A DNA stretch of 64,000 nt, taken from Chrysomallon squamiferum. Its lineage: Eukaryota > Mollusca > Gastropoda > Neomphalida > Peltospiridae. The notes beneath the pieces are model-generated. The model did no database searches, had not been told where the DNA came from, and saw nothing but the letters and a program-made list of their open reading frames with translations. Positions 1-11,439 of this stretch are shown here, piece by piece (the first letter of the stretch is position 1; each line of letters starts with the position of its first letter). The stretch spans positions 13,250,178-13,314,177 of the forward strand of contig CM022671.1 of assembly GCA_012295275.1 (NCBI GenBank). The letters run 5' to 3'. Made by a program: the position numbers and the translations under genes.

Positions 1-2448
1 CAAATTTCCGATAGTTAAGTGAGATAAGCAGGAGACTAATTTACATAGAATTAAGGTTAAAAGCAGTGGTTACTTTCTCACTGTTGAAATTTAACCAAAA
101 AAAAAAAGAGGTGAAATAAGGAGAAATAAAATAGCAGTTTAGACATAAATGATTCAATAGATTATAGATATTAAGTAAACAGTAAATCATTTACAAATCA
201 GTTTATACAAATACATTAAGAAATAATTATATGCTGCTCATTGTGGGTTCATTTTTGTGGGTTTTCATTTCATTTAAGATAATGTATTTTGTTTTTAAAG
301 TTATTGTCTTCCGTTTATTTTTATCAGCAGCATTTGCTGGTATACTGTTATTCGTTTTGACATATTGGAAGGGTAAATTACAAACAAGGTTAAGTCTAAA
401 TTGAAGCAGAAGACAAAAGAGAATCAGAATATCAGATGCACGTATGACATGTCAACTGATCAACACAGATGAGAGAAGCTCGTGAATGAATGAAAAACAA
501 ACGAAAACGGACTTAAAAACATGCTATGTCCATTTGTATCATTTATTTCGAGCAATTAACTATTAAATTTCTGTTTATATAATTTGTAAAGAAAAAAGAT
601 CGTTAAAGCAGGATATCGTTAAGCGAGATATTACTGTATTTATACAATAATAATTGCTTTCCAAATAATCTGGAACAGTTCATTATAATGACTGAGGTAA
701 AGACATGCATGTCAATACGACCACTGAACCACATTTAGCCTTTCCACGAAATGGTAAGCCCTACCCAGCTACCAATCATTGGGTTCCAAAGTTTCTGCTG
801 ACATAACTATTTAGGTCACTGATACATACAAACCCCTTCACCATATGAAGGAATGGAATTTGATATTTTAAGGGTAACTTTTTAAAATTTGATAGATAAT
901 GACTTGATTACCCCAACTGTCTTTCTTTTATTATTTCCAAAAGTCATAAAAGACAAAAACATGTTCTCTGATGATTGTATTATGGCGTGGAGAACAATAT
1001 CAAACGTTTTATTGTAATCAAATTAGTAGAAACCAGATATACTGCAAAAAGTACTGAAAAGAAAAACTTTGATTATCAAAATTAAATAATAAAATTATTT
1101 AATTTGCTTTAAAAGAATTATGAATTAATTTTGCAAAGCAGAACATACAGTTGTTCTGTTGTTGTTTTATATATGTTTGATACTGGGAAGTTTGTATTAT
1201 CATTTAATGATTTTGCAATGAAATACCTTAGCTTTTCACTTTGTAAATAATTCATTTTGACTGTTCTACTTGAACAAGAAGGAGTGTAATATAAACAAAA
1301 AATAGTGTTTTTGTGAGATTTCCAAGTGTGAACACCTAGAAGCAGATGCCAATAAATCTTTGATGTTGCACAAGATGTGAGAAGGTTAAAGAACACATTT
1401 GCACTTCTAGCTGAGCTGTAAATGATTTGTTTATGAAATTATCTTGACTGTTCATATATCACATGCATTTTACTGAACAAACATGCCAGATATATAGTGA
1501 TAATTCAGCTTGGTCTACTGATGTAAATTATACATGTGTATTATTGTATTAAAGTGGTTTACAAGCATGATAGATAATTAAATTGTTTACATTTTAATAA
1601 TAATTATGTAACTGTACAAATATAACAGACAGTAGCATGCTGATATATAGCAATAATATCTAACAGGAAACTAACATTGTATAAACTATAAATCCCTGAA
1701 GTAAATTCTAAAATTTAGAATTAATTAAAAGATTATTAAATCAAGAAATTTAAATTAATATTGATAGAACTTAAAATAAAATAAAATCACATGAGGTAAA
1801 TAGGAAATGGCTGATTTTTGTTTTTTTGCAGTTTTTTTCATAGAAATTTGTTTCTAGCACATGTTACAAATACCATATCTCAAAAGTGCTATTTCACTTG
1901 GCTTACCAGCATTACATTCTGTGTAGGTGTGTAGAAGCAAAATAATATTACTTTACTTTTAAAATTCTCATCGATCATAAGGATCTTGACTTCAGAAAAA
2001 TATATTTATATAATCTTCTCTAAAAACTGAAGCAAGAATTGGTACAGTAATGCAAATTATTCTTACAGATATATTGGATATGTTTCTTTAAAACTTTATA
2101 TTTTTCCAACCATCCATTAGAGAATGCTTAGTGTACAACATTAGTTACCGATCCTTGACAATTTGACAAGCTATGTTAGTAAACATAAAAGTTTGGTAAT
2201 AATAATGTTTTTGAACAAAAATTTGGAAGGCAATGAGATAGCCACACCAAATATTTCACTTTTAGTGGAAGAGGGCTTAACGAGTGTATTAATATGATTT
2301 TATTGTTTCATTAACCATTACCAAGTGATGTATAATTATATATATTTATATAAATTTACATATATATTTACCAGTAAATCACATACATAACATAATAGTG
2401 ATATCTGCACTTTACTTGATGACTACTTTCTCTCTCTTGTTCCAACAG
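1..2448 (+). other. Upstream intron of the PDZRN-type gene (or unresolved 5' region)
   Basis: The stretch is AT-rich and ends in a polypyrimidine tract and acceptor (ctctctcttgttccaacag) before the exon at 2449. It is most likely intron, because the PDZ-encoding exons must be further left. Only short frames occur, none resembling the missing RING or PDZ domains. No structured element was recognised. Confidence 0.55.
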
Positions 2449-5400
2449 TGTGATGATGGCTTCATGGATGAACAGAACATAATGTTGGATGACCTCCACA
2501 TGGATTTACTGGAGAAACATCACCATGCTAATATGCAGTTTATGGCATCGATGCTGGCTAGGGTATGTATTTTTGTTATTACTTAGCAGTGTTGGAATAC
2601 AGCATGTGTGTATTTGATTCATTACTTCAGTGATCTTTATTGCATACTTTATGGTTTCTAACTGCATTAAAGCAATTTGCGTTCCAACAGTGTTTTATTT
2701 GGTTCAGTAGAATGAGGTAATATATTTTATCAAGAATATAACACTTATCCATAGTACTTCATATTATATGTAAAACATTATTTTTTATCACAGTCTCAGT
2801 TATGTGAATTTTGAAGTCAGTGAAAGTGTTAAAAGCATATAAATTCCTTTTTTCTAGAAAATACGTGAACTTTATTGAAGAAAAATATGACCATCAAATC
2901 AAAATAAATGCTTTAATAATAATCAGTATTAAACATATAAAAGTACCCTTTTGTATTTATTCACAGATAACAATTTTAAAACATGGGAAATCAGAAGAAG
3001 CATTTAAAGAAAAGCATATTTTTTTTATATTGTAATGTACAGTGTAGATAATGATAAACAAATATTGGCAATGTTTATTGTTCCTTTGTTAGGTAAATTG
3101 GATTAATGCATAATCCCACAACTAGATTATGTCTGAATTAAACCAGACCATATGTAATGAAAGATAAAATGATGGATATCTCTTCTTTTGCCTCACTGTC
3201 TGTATAATATTTGTTTTATTTGAGATATTGTTCTTTTTTTGGCTTTTTTTTTTGTACTTGTTATTCTGAGTACATTTATAATCTTTTTATTATATAATTT
3301 TTAATTATAAATATATATATTAATTACCTATATATATATATATATATGATTAAAACATATATTGATTTAAAGTTACTATTTGTGTATTTGTCGTCAGTAC
3401 TGGCCAGAACTTTGAATGGTATGTAATGTATTGTATAACTCATTACCGGATCAACCCAGTTAATGCACCACTCAGATAACTAAGGGAATCCTATGCTTAA
3501 AGAAACCCTCATTACTAATTTATTAGTTTCCTAAGCAATAGTTTCCTCTGACACATTTTATAATATTTATTCATGTATATATATATTTTTTTAATCAACT
3601 GTGATTTAAAAAAAAATAAAAAAATTGTGTGTATTATGAGGGAAAAAAGCTGTGATACATTTCCTATTTCGTATATGACCGATATTAGACAATGATATTG
3701 TTCTTGGATTATGTTATAATGTCTATCAGATTTTTGTGATTTCAAAACATGTACAATTTCTAAGTATACGGGTGATACTACCAGCTGATTTCTGTATTTA
3801 TAAAAAGGGATGAACACTTTGTTTTTATTTCTCTGACATTTTCCTGTTATTTCCGACCCACACTATTACCAGAAATTTTGCCTCTTTGATCTACTTTAGG
3901 AATTTGTTCTTGTTCTTCTCATTTTTTTACTTCATTCAAACAGAAGACTCCATTACAGTGCCAGTACAAGTCGAGTACACAGGTTTCAGTTGTAATTTAT
4001 TATAAAAACTTGTTTCCAGTGTTCTGTCTCACTGATGTAAGAGAAAATCTTCAAAGATGTAATACAAGAGAACTGAAGTACTTGTATGGTATAATTAAGT
4101 AATTTGATGGTGAACAACATGTTAAAGTTGGTTATTACAATGACAGTTCTATTATGAGAAAATATTGTTCATTCACTTCTCTTAAGGTGTAACACTAACT
4201 ACTTTAAGGTATAACATTAAAAACGGCCAATTTACTTCTATTGGGTGTTTTTAATTTTATTTTATATATCTCATATTTTATAATGATAAATGTGTTGTGG
4301 GAAGAAGAGAAAAAATATTGTTAATTGTTATCAACCTTATTTCAAAATAATCAGGTATATGTTTACTGACATTATATGGTATTTTATAGGATCTTTGAAA
4401 TTTCTGGATCTTTTTTTTTCATTTAGTTTCATTTATTATTAACAATTATAGTTTTTAAATCCTTTGATGTGTCATGTGACTAAATATAATTGATGTCAAA
4501 ACACAGTTAAAATTACTTTCTAAAACAAAACTATTCCTCTTTAAAGTTTATGGTTTTGAGGTGGGTTTTTTCTATTTTTATGAAAAAAATTGTTATTTAT
4601 TATTTTTCTTTGGGTTACTTAACCATAAGGTAACTTTTGCATTCATCATGTCTATAACCCTGACAGCTTTAAAAGTGGTGTCACTGAAAACTGTTCACAT
4701 ACTTTGTAAAAGATATTTTGAAAGGCTTAACAAAATAATTAGTGGATAGCATCCTTTATTTCAAAGAAAAATAAAAATTATTTCTATTTCATTCTTGATG
4801 GAAGTCAAGATGGGAGTCTTCCTGAAGAGAGCTTAAAAGTTGGAACTATGGCTGCCCGTTAAACTGTGGCACCTAGCAGTTGGTTCATGTCAGACATTTT
4901 CTTGGTTTATTTTCCCATTCTGCTAGCTCATGATAACTTTCTTTGTTGTGGTGTAAATAAAAGTAGATGGAATTGAGATAAACAGTGATTTGAGACTGAA
5001 ACTGCTTTGATCTAGCATCTTTCTGTACCAGGATGACTGAGAAAAATGAGAATGGATACCAAAATGGGGCCATTTGCTTATTCATGGTCATAGGTAGAGT
5101 GATTCCAGCCTGTTATTGTCAGGCACACTTTCTTTAATATTTTTGTTTAAATAGACAAACACTTGCACTTCTGATTTTAAAAAGAAGAATGAAATTTAAA
5201 AATCCTTGAACAACCAAATCTTTCAAAATTCAACAAATGTTTGAAGGTATTTGAAGATGTTGTAAACATCTTTTAAATTTTTATTCTTGTTCAGTTAGTT
5301 TAAAGGAAAAAATGTTTGTTAATTTTTCTAATTTACTTTATTAAAATTTTTAATTATTAAATGTTTATTGTGTGTAAATAATTTAAAGATCAGAAAATTG

Positions 5401-8400
5401 TATTACATTTTCTTACAAAACCATGGTCCTTGATTGTATTTATCAGAAAACTGAACTTTGTAGAGATGTATTTGTAACCTAGAGGCTTGTCTGGCTTAAT
5501 AGTGTTTTGTTTTGCTCATGAAAAATATTTTACTCAATTTTTAGGTAATTTTTGTTCTAAAAATGGCACCAGGAAGAAATAGCACTGTGCAGATTTGGAA
5601 GAAATGGCACCTTATTTAATTTTTCTCTATACTTGCTTTGGAATCCCCTTAAATGTACTTTTAAACAAACAGATTATTCATGCAATATTGGTTTATATCA
5701 GAGTTTAATATTACACACAAACATACCACATACATGTATGTATATACACACATGTATATATATGTGTGTGTGTATATATGCTTTCACACATAAATAGATA
5801 AATGAGTGCATTCATACAGATGTACCTAATGTAAATATGCGTGCCATAGTCAAAATATCCTCCAGAAAGATACACCATGTCAATACAAACATAGCGTAAG
5901 ATATGTGTATGTGTATACATAAATAAACTTATTTTTTAAAGCAACTATACAGAACAAATAAATAAGGTGCCATTTTTTCAAAACTGCACAGTGCCATTTC
6001 TTCCGGGTACCACTTTTTCCAGTGCAATTATTCCCATTGCCATTTTTTTCCTACAACTGAAATAGTTGTAGTTGCTAATAGCAAATCAAATAGAATATAA
6101 TTTATATCATAATATTATATTTGCCAGAATATACTATTATGATGTAAATAAATGTAGTTATTGCTGTCACTAAACAAAACATAATTTTGAAGATTTTTTT
6201 AAGGTGTTGAAATGATCCACACACACACACACACACACACACACAAATGTATATAATACATACATACATGCAGACAAACATATAATCATATGAATTACAT
6301 CAATTTGCATTAATATCTCAGGATTTAATTAGATTATAAAAACATATGGCATACTTTTGACCAACATCATCATCAATAATGGCAGGTGGGTTTCTTCTAA
6401 CTTCGAATTACCAGTGTCTTAATTGTCTTATCTGTATGTCTGGAGGTTGAGACTGTGCTAGAGGTCGTTTTTGATTCTGTCATTACTGTTGGTGTTATTC
6501 ACCAGCTGTGTGATAAGATAGTTTTGATGTTGGTTGAGATTTACCAGAAAATGAGTAAACTCTTCAAAGAATTCGTGTTTATTGTTATGGAAGAATTTAC
6601 AGGGGAGAAGAGCACACATAATGTGGTATCTGGGGGTATGGGTGGGGTGTGTGTGTGTGTGTGTGACAAGTGTATATCCACATCTGTTCTAAAAGGTGTG
6701 AAGAGTTCAAACAAGTCCTTCTTTGAACTCTTCACAGAGCATGATCACTTATGGATAAATATACTTCATGTGAACTTATTCATGGTTTTGTGAACTTGTT
6801 CATGTTTTTTTGCTCCTGCTATTATTTATTTTTCACAAATATTAAATTTTCTACATTTATTTTTCAGCGTCATTTAGATGAAGAAGGGGGAACAACTGAC
6901 ACAGCCACTACAGAAAACTCTTCCAATAAACACGAGAAAGACAGTGGAGTTGGTCGCACAGACGAAAGTACCAAAAATGACGAAAGTTCAGAACAGGTAC
7001 ATGAATTAAAAATAATAATAATAATTAATTAGATAAATTTAAACCAGTTCAGCTCAATCAAATGGAGATATTTCTAATAAGTTAGAAAATAAACAAAATA
7101 TGAAATTTAGACATGTATTTGATATATAAACAGTAATAATTCTGTCTGTTGAATAGATCGCTGTAATAAATAATGGTATTTTAACAAGAAAAAAATAGGA
7201 AAAGATCAGCTATGATTTTCAGTATAAATCATTAATAATTTTGAAATCCTGTTACTTTTTGGTTATTATTTTAAGCATTTAATCATGATATCTATATTTT
7301 GGTCATGAAAATTGTTTGTGTATCAACAACATAGGGTTTTGAAGAGATCAAGCAAGTGAAACCTTAGCATTCTAAACAGTTTGTTTACAGTGTTAGTAAC
7401 CTATGAAATAAGGTTATATCTGATGTATCCAGACCTTTGTTTAAAAGATGATCTAGTTTAAGAAGTGTAGCAAAAAGGGAACATTTGAGATAATGCATTT
7501 CAAGCATATGACTATCTGATGCCGGTTGTTACTTTCAGCAAACAACATATGCGAGAGTTTCCATATGAACTTAGATTTCGAGAATTTCTCTGTGTGGTAA
7601 AAATCACTTTCTCTAAACAAGACTTTTGATCATTTATGTCAAAATATTTTGTGTCTGTAAAATCTTGGAAGATTTTCAATCAAAGGTGCTCATGATCGTG
7701 TTTTGTTATAAAGATATAAAGAAATACTCTAAAATAGTTGAAGATTTATTTAATACAGAAAAAACAATAACTTAGAACTGAGATTGATTTATATAAATAT
7801 TTTTACACTACTAGTCATTTTAAACCTTTTACTCTTTGATTTTGCTTGAAATGTATACACAAGCACACACAAATAGATAGATACATACAAACGTTTCGAA
7901 TAAATTATATTTCCAAACAATTTTCGAATTAATTCAATGAAAATATTTTCATATGTTTTCAGACCATTTTTTTTTTTTTTTCTGAATTTTTGGATGGTCT
8001 AGTCTGTAAGTTTTGATATTGTTGTTGTCAGTATATTGAAATATTATTGTTTCATTTTATTTTTTTTAATTTATAGGACAGATTTTGAACTTACTTAATA
8101 AAACTTATTTGTTTTTCAGGAAAACATTGATTCCGAGAGCTTAACTCCACCGACAACCAACCTGAAGTTAAGACCTAGTCATAACCTCAACAATGATGGC
8201 TATCATCATAGCAATGAGAGCTTTATTGAAAATGAAGTCATAGGAAATGAAATATCTCCTGAAGCATGTGACAAATTCCGTGAAGTGCTTCAACATCGAT
8301 GTGTTGACAATTCTACCCGAAAAGACACTTATCGCAAACATTCTGAAAGTAGTCTGGAACAGGAGTTGGCAATGTTGAATCAGGAGATGGAGGACATTCA

Positions 8401-9646
8401 GCTGGAGTGTCAGAACATTGTTGAAGCTCATCTGAAGATAGATCCGAATAAAGATGTCATAAAAATTGACCAACAGCGAAGTCCTCGCATTGTTCCTCGA
8501 ATGGGCACAAGACTAGAATACCTCAAACATGTTCAGTCAATGGATCCTGCAGAGTTCTGGGCTCAAAGGGGTTTGCCTAATATGATCAATGTGAAAATGG
8601 GACAGGCACAACGAAAAACGTCTGAGAAGGAGAAGGACATGTCCACAACAAGTGCTTATAACACAGGTGACAGCTGCCGCAGCACACCACTATTAGAACT
8701 TAATCAGACAAGTGATGAAGGAGACAGAGGTTTAAAGAATTCTTTGTTATGTTTGGCTCCTGCTCCTAACAGTCTGCTGTCTTCAAGTGACACTGAGAAA
8801 CAGACTCAAACCCCAACAAAAACTCGTGATTATCTCAGTGATGACAGTGGTCACAGCTATAAAGATATAGTGCCACTGTCACAGCGAGGCGATCAGCCAA
8901 ACACCAAGAATAACAATCTCTCAACTAAAGTGAGTATGGGAGAGTCTCTTCAAGACTTATACATGGAATATGCAGATGTGATGTACACAAACCATGCAAA
9001 CCTTGAACATACCATGGCTATCCAGCAGAAACTTTTCCAGCAGCAACTGGATCAGAAATCTCGTTTAAAGTTACACTGCACATATTCTGGAAGTGGTAGT
9101 GGTAATGAATGTAGTGCTGGTGGTGGCAGTGGTGGAGGCGGTCAGAATTCTAATTCTGGAGACAATAAACAGTTGTCTGGAAAGGAGCTGACTCCTTCAG
9201 ACACTGGTCCTTTAGAGTGGGTGGTGAAACGGAGGACAGATGGCACAAGGTACATAACTCGCCGCCCAGTCAGAAACAAGATGTTGAAGGAAAGAGCAAA
9301 GAAAATTTCTGAGGAGCGGTCTGGCATAACTACTGATGATGACGCAATGAGTGAAATGAAAACTGGACGTTACTGGTCTAAAGATGACCGCAAACGACAC
9401 CTAGAGAAAGCTAAAGATTATAAGAAAAAGAAGGAGTTGATGTTGAGAGCCCGGATGGAAACACTAAAAGAGACTGAAGAGAAAAAGGAAACAAATATCG
9501 TCGAACTAAGCCATCGAAAAATGAATAAACACAAAGGCAAGAAGGTCTTTGACAATTTTGTGACAGTACAAGAAATGCTTGCGCATGGAAGTCGTATTCC
9601 AGAGAGTAAGACTTACAACCCCCTGCTCTCTGTGACAACAGTTTGA
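2449..9646 (+). CDS. PDZRN3: PDZRN3/PDZRN4-type PDZ-RING E3 ubiquitin ligase, 3' three coding exons (partial gene)
   Basis: Three exons join in phase 0: 2449-2562, 6868-6996 and 8120-9646, each bounded by AG and GT, giving about 589 codons. Exon 2 encodes the block [19 protein letters not shown], which I recognise from vertebrate PDZRN3. Exon 3 holds the conserved family tail: an acidic coiled segment, SAYNTG(D/E)SCRSTPL, then ERSG(I/M)TTDDDA.SEMK.GRYWSK, an ELSH(R/K)KM block and the C-terminal PDZ ligand SVTTV. Known family role: these LNX-family proteins have an N-terminal RING, a TRAF-type zinc finger and two PDZ domains, and act as membrane-associated scaffold ubiquitin ligases, for example toward MuSK and in Wnt signalling. 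None of those domains is in the window, so the 5' exons must lie beyond position 1. Assignment to PDZRN3 rather than PDZRN4 is not secure, because invertebrates may have one gene ancestral to both. The exon 1 assignment rests on splice sites and phase. Confidence 0.9.
5555..6060. mobile_element. Inverted-repeat interspersed element (MITE-like), copy 1
   Basis: The left arm, around 5558-5620, is matched in reverse complement by the right arm, around 5964-6050. Shared stretches include a 20-base run in the middle of the arms (agaaatggcaccttattt and gcactgtgcag). The arms carry repeated TGGCAC/GTGCCA words and enclose about 340 bp of AT-rich, TATG/CATA-rich interior. Part of the interior and right flank (5815-5880 and 6160-6190) is recognisably repeated at 45.18-45.50 kb, which supports a dispersed repeat rather than chance. 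No transposase frame is present. Class is uncertain: it could be a non-autonomous DNA element or two head-to-head repeats. Confidence 0.55.
6218..6245. repeat. (CA)n microsatellite
   Basis: About 14 uninterrupted AC dinucleotides lie in the intron. This is ordinary simple sequence. Confidence 0.95.
6997..8119 (+). other. Intron between exons 2 and 3 of the PDZRN-type gene
   Basis: GTACAT donor and TTTTTCAG acceptor. The sequence is AT-rich and has a T-run at about 7968-7980 and no recognised element. Confidence 0.8.
8120..9646 (+). CDS. PDZRN3: Terminal coding exon of the PDZRN-type gene
   Basis: This single large exon begins after a pyrimidine-rich acceptor (tttttcag at 8112-8119) and runs 508 codons to TGA at 9644-9646. 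A GTG-led frame from 8285 understates it: the same frame is open and in phase back to 8120. Visible parts in order are a low-complexity linker (codons 1-75), a Glu/Leu-rich helical stretch ([17 protein letters not shown]), a Ser/Thr-rich region, a Gly/Ser-rich tract near 9095-9150 ([14 protein letters not shown]), a basic Lys/Arg-rich helix (about 9230-9480) and the terminal SVTTV. The Gly/Ser tract and variable middle look like linker sequence. The conserved basic helix and PDZ ligand are the family signature. No frameshift or internal stop is present, so the gene looks functional. Confidence 0.93.
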   Translation, partial: ENIDSESLTPPTTNLKLRPSHNLNNDGYHHSNESFIENEVIGNEISPEACDKFREVLQHRCVDNSTRKDTYRKHSESSLEQELAMLNQEMEDIQLECQNIVEAHLKIDPNKDVIKIDQQRSPRIVPRMGTRLEYLKHVQSMDPAEFWAQRGLPNMINVKMGQAQRKTSEKEKDMSTTSAYNTGDSCRSTPLLELNQTSDEGDRGLKNSLLCLAPAPNSLLSSSDTEKQTQTPTKTRDYLSDDSGHSYKDIVPLSQRGDQPNTKNNNLSTKVSMGESLQDLYMEYADVMYTNHANLEHTMAIQQKLFQQQLDQKSRLKLHCTYSGSGSGNECSAGGGSGGGGQNSNSGDNKQLSGKELTPSDTGPLEWVVKRRTDGTRYITRRPVRNKMLKERAKKISEERSGITTDDDAMSEMKTGRYWSKDDRKRHLEKAKDYKKKKELMLRARMETLKETEEKKETNIVELSHRKMNKHKGKKVFDNFVTVQEMLAHGSRIPESKTYNPLLSVTTV

Positions 9647-11430
9647 TGCATAATGTTTGCTTCTTGGTAATTGTGAGATTCAGGACGAATGGTTTTATCT
9701 GTCTTTATCAATGGTTGAATTTCAACATAGCTTGCTGCCTTAGCGTCCTTGTGGAAACCCAACACACCAAAGAAATAAAAATGCCTGTTTGATATCTATC
9801 TACCAGTTCATGTGAATTTTGTTTTAAAGATATCTTTTTTCTAAAAGTTTCAGTCCTTATATTTCAGATTTTATTTTAAAAATTTTGAAAATTTTGTTTT
9901 ATGTAAATTGCAAATCTCGAGAAGTCCATAACATTTGAAAACATAAATTAATAAATTTTTATTTTTTATATTGCAGCAATCGAGATAATATTACAGATCA
10001 TATCATGTGTGATTTCTTAAATTGCTTTTATAGATTTGTTTCTTTGTTTTATTTAATAGTATATATTTTCCTATTTATTTATTTATTTTTAATAATAATT
10101 ATTATAATGAAAACAATGACATACAGTCAAATGAATATGAAGATGTGTAAAATTCTGACTGATAATTTCATTCAACTTGTCTGATTCTGGTACCTATAGG
10201 AGGTATCCAGTGTAAAATGTAATATATAACTGCATGGCTGTGTAATGTTAACATGTTTAATATTGATGTGATGTTTAGAGAGCTGCTCTGTACTAACTAA
10301 ATATAAACAAAATTTACTACAATATTTTTTTTGTCTTTGGTAAAAGAACATTACTTGCACACTTCAAATTGTTATATACCTGAATTAAATAATAATAATA
10401 TTAAATGACATCCTGCCCATTTCGTGCAAAATTATCCTTTTTATTTTTTTAATTTATTTATTATTATTGTTTTGAACTGTGTACAGTATTTTATTTGATG
10501 TATGTAAATTGTAAGATTTAGAAACTAATTTATTCTTGTACAGGTTTTGTTCTTTATTCAACATGTATACTTACGTGTGCTGCCTTCCTTTTATATGAGA
10601 TTGCAGAATGTTTTAATGTACAGTGCAGTGTTTACTTTCATCAAATTAAAAGAGTATATGTGTCAACTATATATATGGGTAAAAACTCAGTGCCTCTGTA
10701 TTCGTCTTACAGCGTGCTGCTCTTGTCTTACTTTGAACAATGTCAGTACTTTAATACTTATTATTACTATTATTTAACACTTATAACAAAATTTTCAGTT
10801 GAATAATCATTTTTTAATTTTGACTTTATACTCGACAAATAGGCAGACAAAATAAGAATATGCTATTACTGTAAAAGTAAATAGGTTCAGTATTAGAAAT
10901 ACTAATCTGGACTCATAAATTTACTTAGGATGGATATATTCTTAATTTTTTAAATATTTTTTCAGAAATAGTAACTATGAAAGGATAAAAATAACTGTAT
11001 TTTTCTTTTTTCCAAAAGAATGTGTATTGGAAACTGGTATATTCAGAACAGTATTCATATTACTTTTTTTTTTTATTAATAAGAGAGAAAGCATTGTTAC
11101 CACAATCTGAACATTTCCTATTTCAGAAGTAGCTGATAGATAAACAAATTATTTTAGTTCTTGCCAGAATGCACCTGTCATCATTTTTAAGCTGCCTTTT
11201 TTCAGTCTTTACTCTTTCTGGAGAAAAATGAATAAAGTATTGTTTTGTATCTAAATCAATTGTTTGTTTTCTTTTATCCTTTTTGTAACATTGTTCTTTT
11301 TTTTTCTTTTGTTTTAAAATTCAGCTTAGACAATTTTTTATATATCGAGGATTTAAGTGCTATTTTTACGAAACTTACAACATCTTGGTTCCTGTGAGTT
11401 CACTACATTTTGCTATAAAAATATTAAACA
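9647..11430 (+). other. 3' UTR and downstream sequence of the PDZRN-type gene
   Basis: The sequence after the stop is AT-rich with no coding content. AATAAA hexamers occur at 9774-9779, 9950-9955 and 11231-11236. The last is followed by a T/GT-rich stretch typical of a 3' processing site, so the transcript may extend about 1.6 kb past the stop. Which hexamer is used cannot be read from sequence alone. Confidence 0.5.
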
Positions 11431-11439
11431 AGACTGGCA

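Larger units (their letters stand above)
2563..6867 (+). other. Intron between exons 1 and 2 of the PDZRN-type gene
   Basis: This 4.3-kb intron starts with GTATGT and ends TTTTTCAG. It contains (TA)n near 3311-3346, an inverted-repeat element at 5555-6060, a (CA)n run at about 6218-6245, a (GT)n run at about 6646-6664 and a 14-bp stem hairpin at 6698-6735. No conserved coding sequence was seen. Confidence 0.75.

Noticed and set aside
5711-5920. His/Tyr-rich 69-codon frame
   Set aside because: It is the translation of a TATG/CATA-rich microsatellite inside a mobile element.
9142-9638. Minus-strand frames opposite the PDZRN terminal exon
   Set aside because: They are shadows of the real + strand coding exon.
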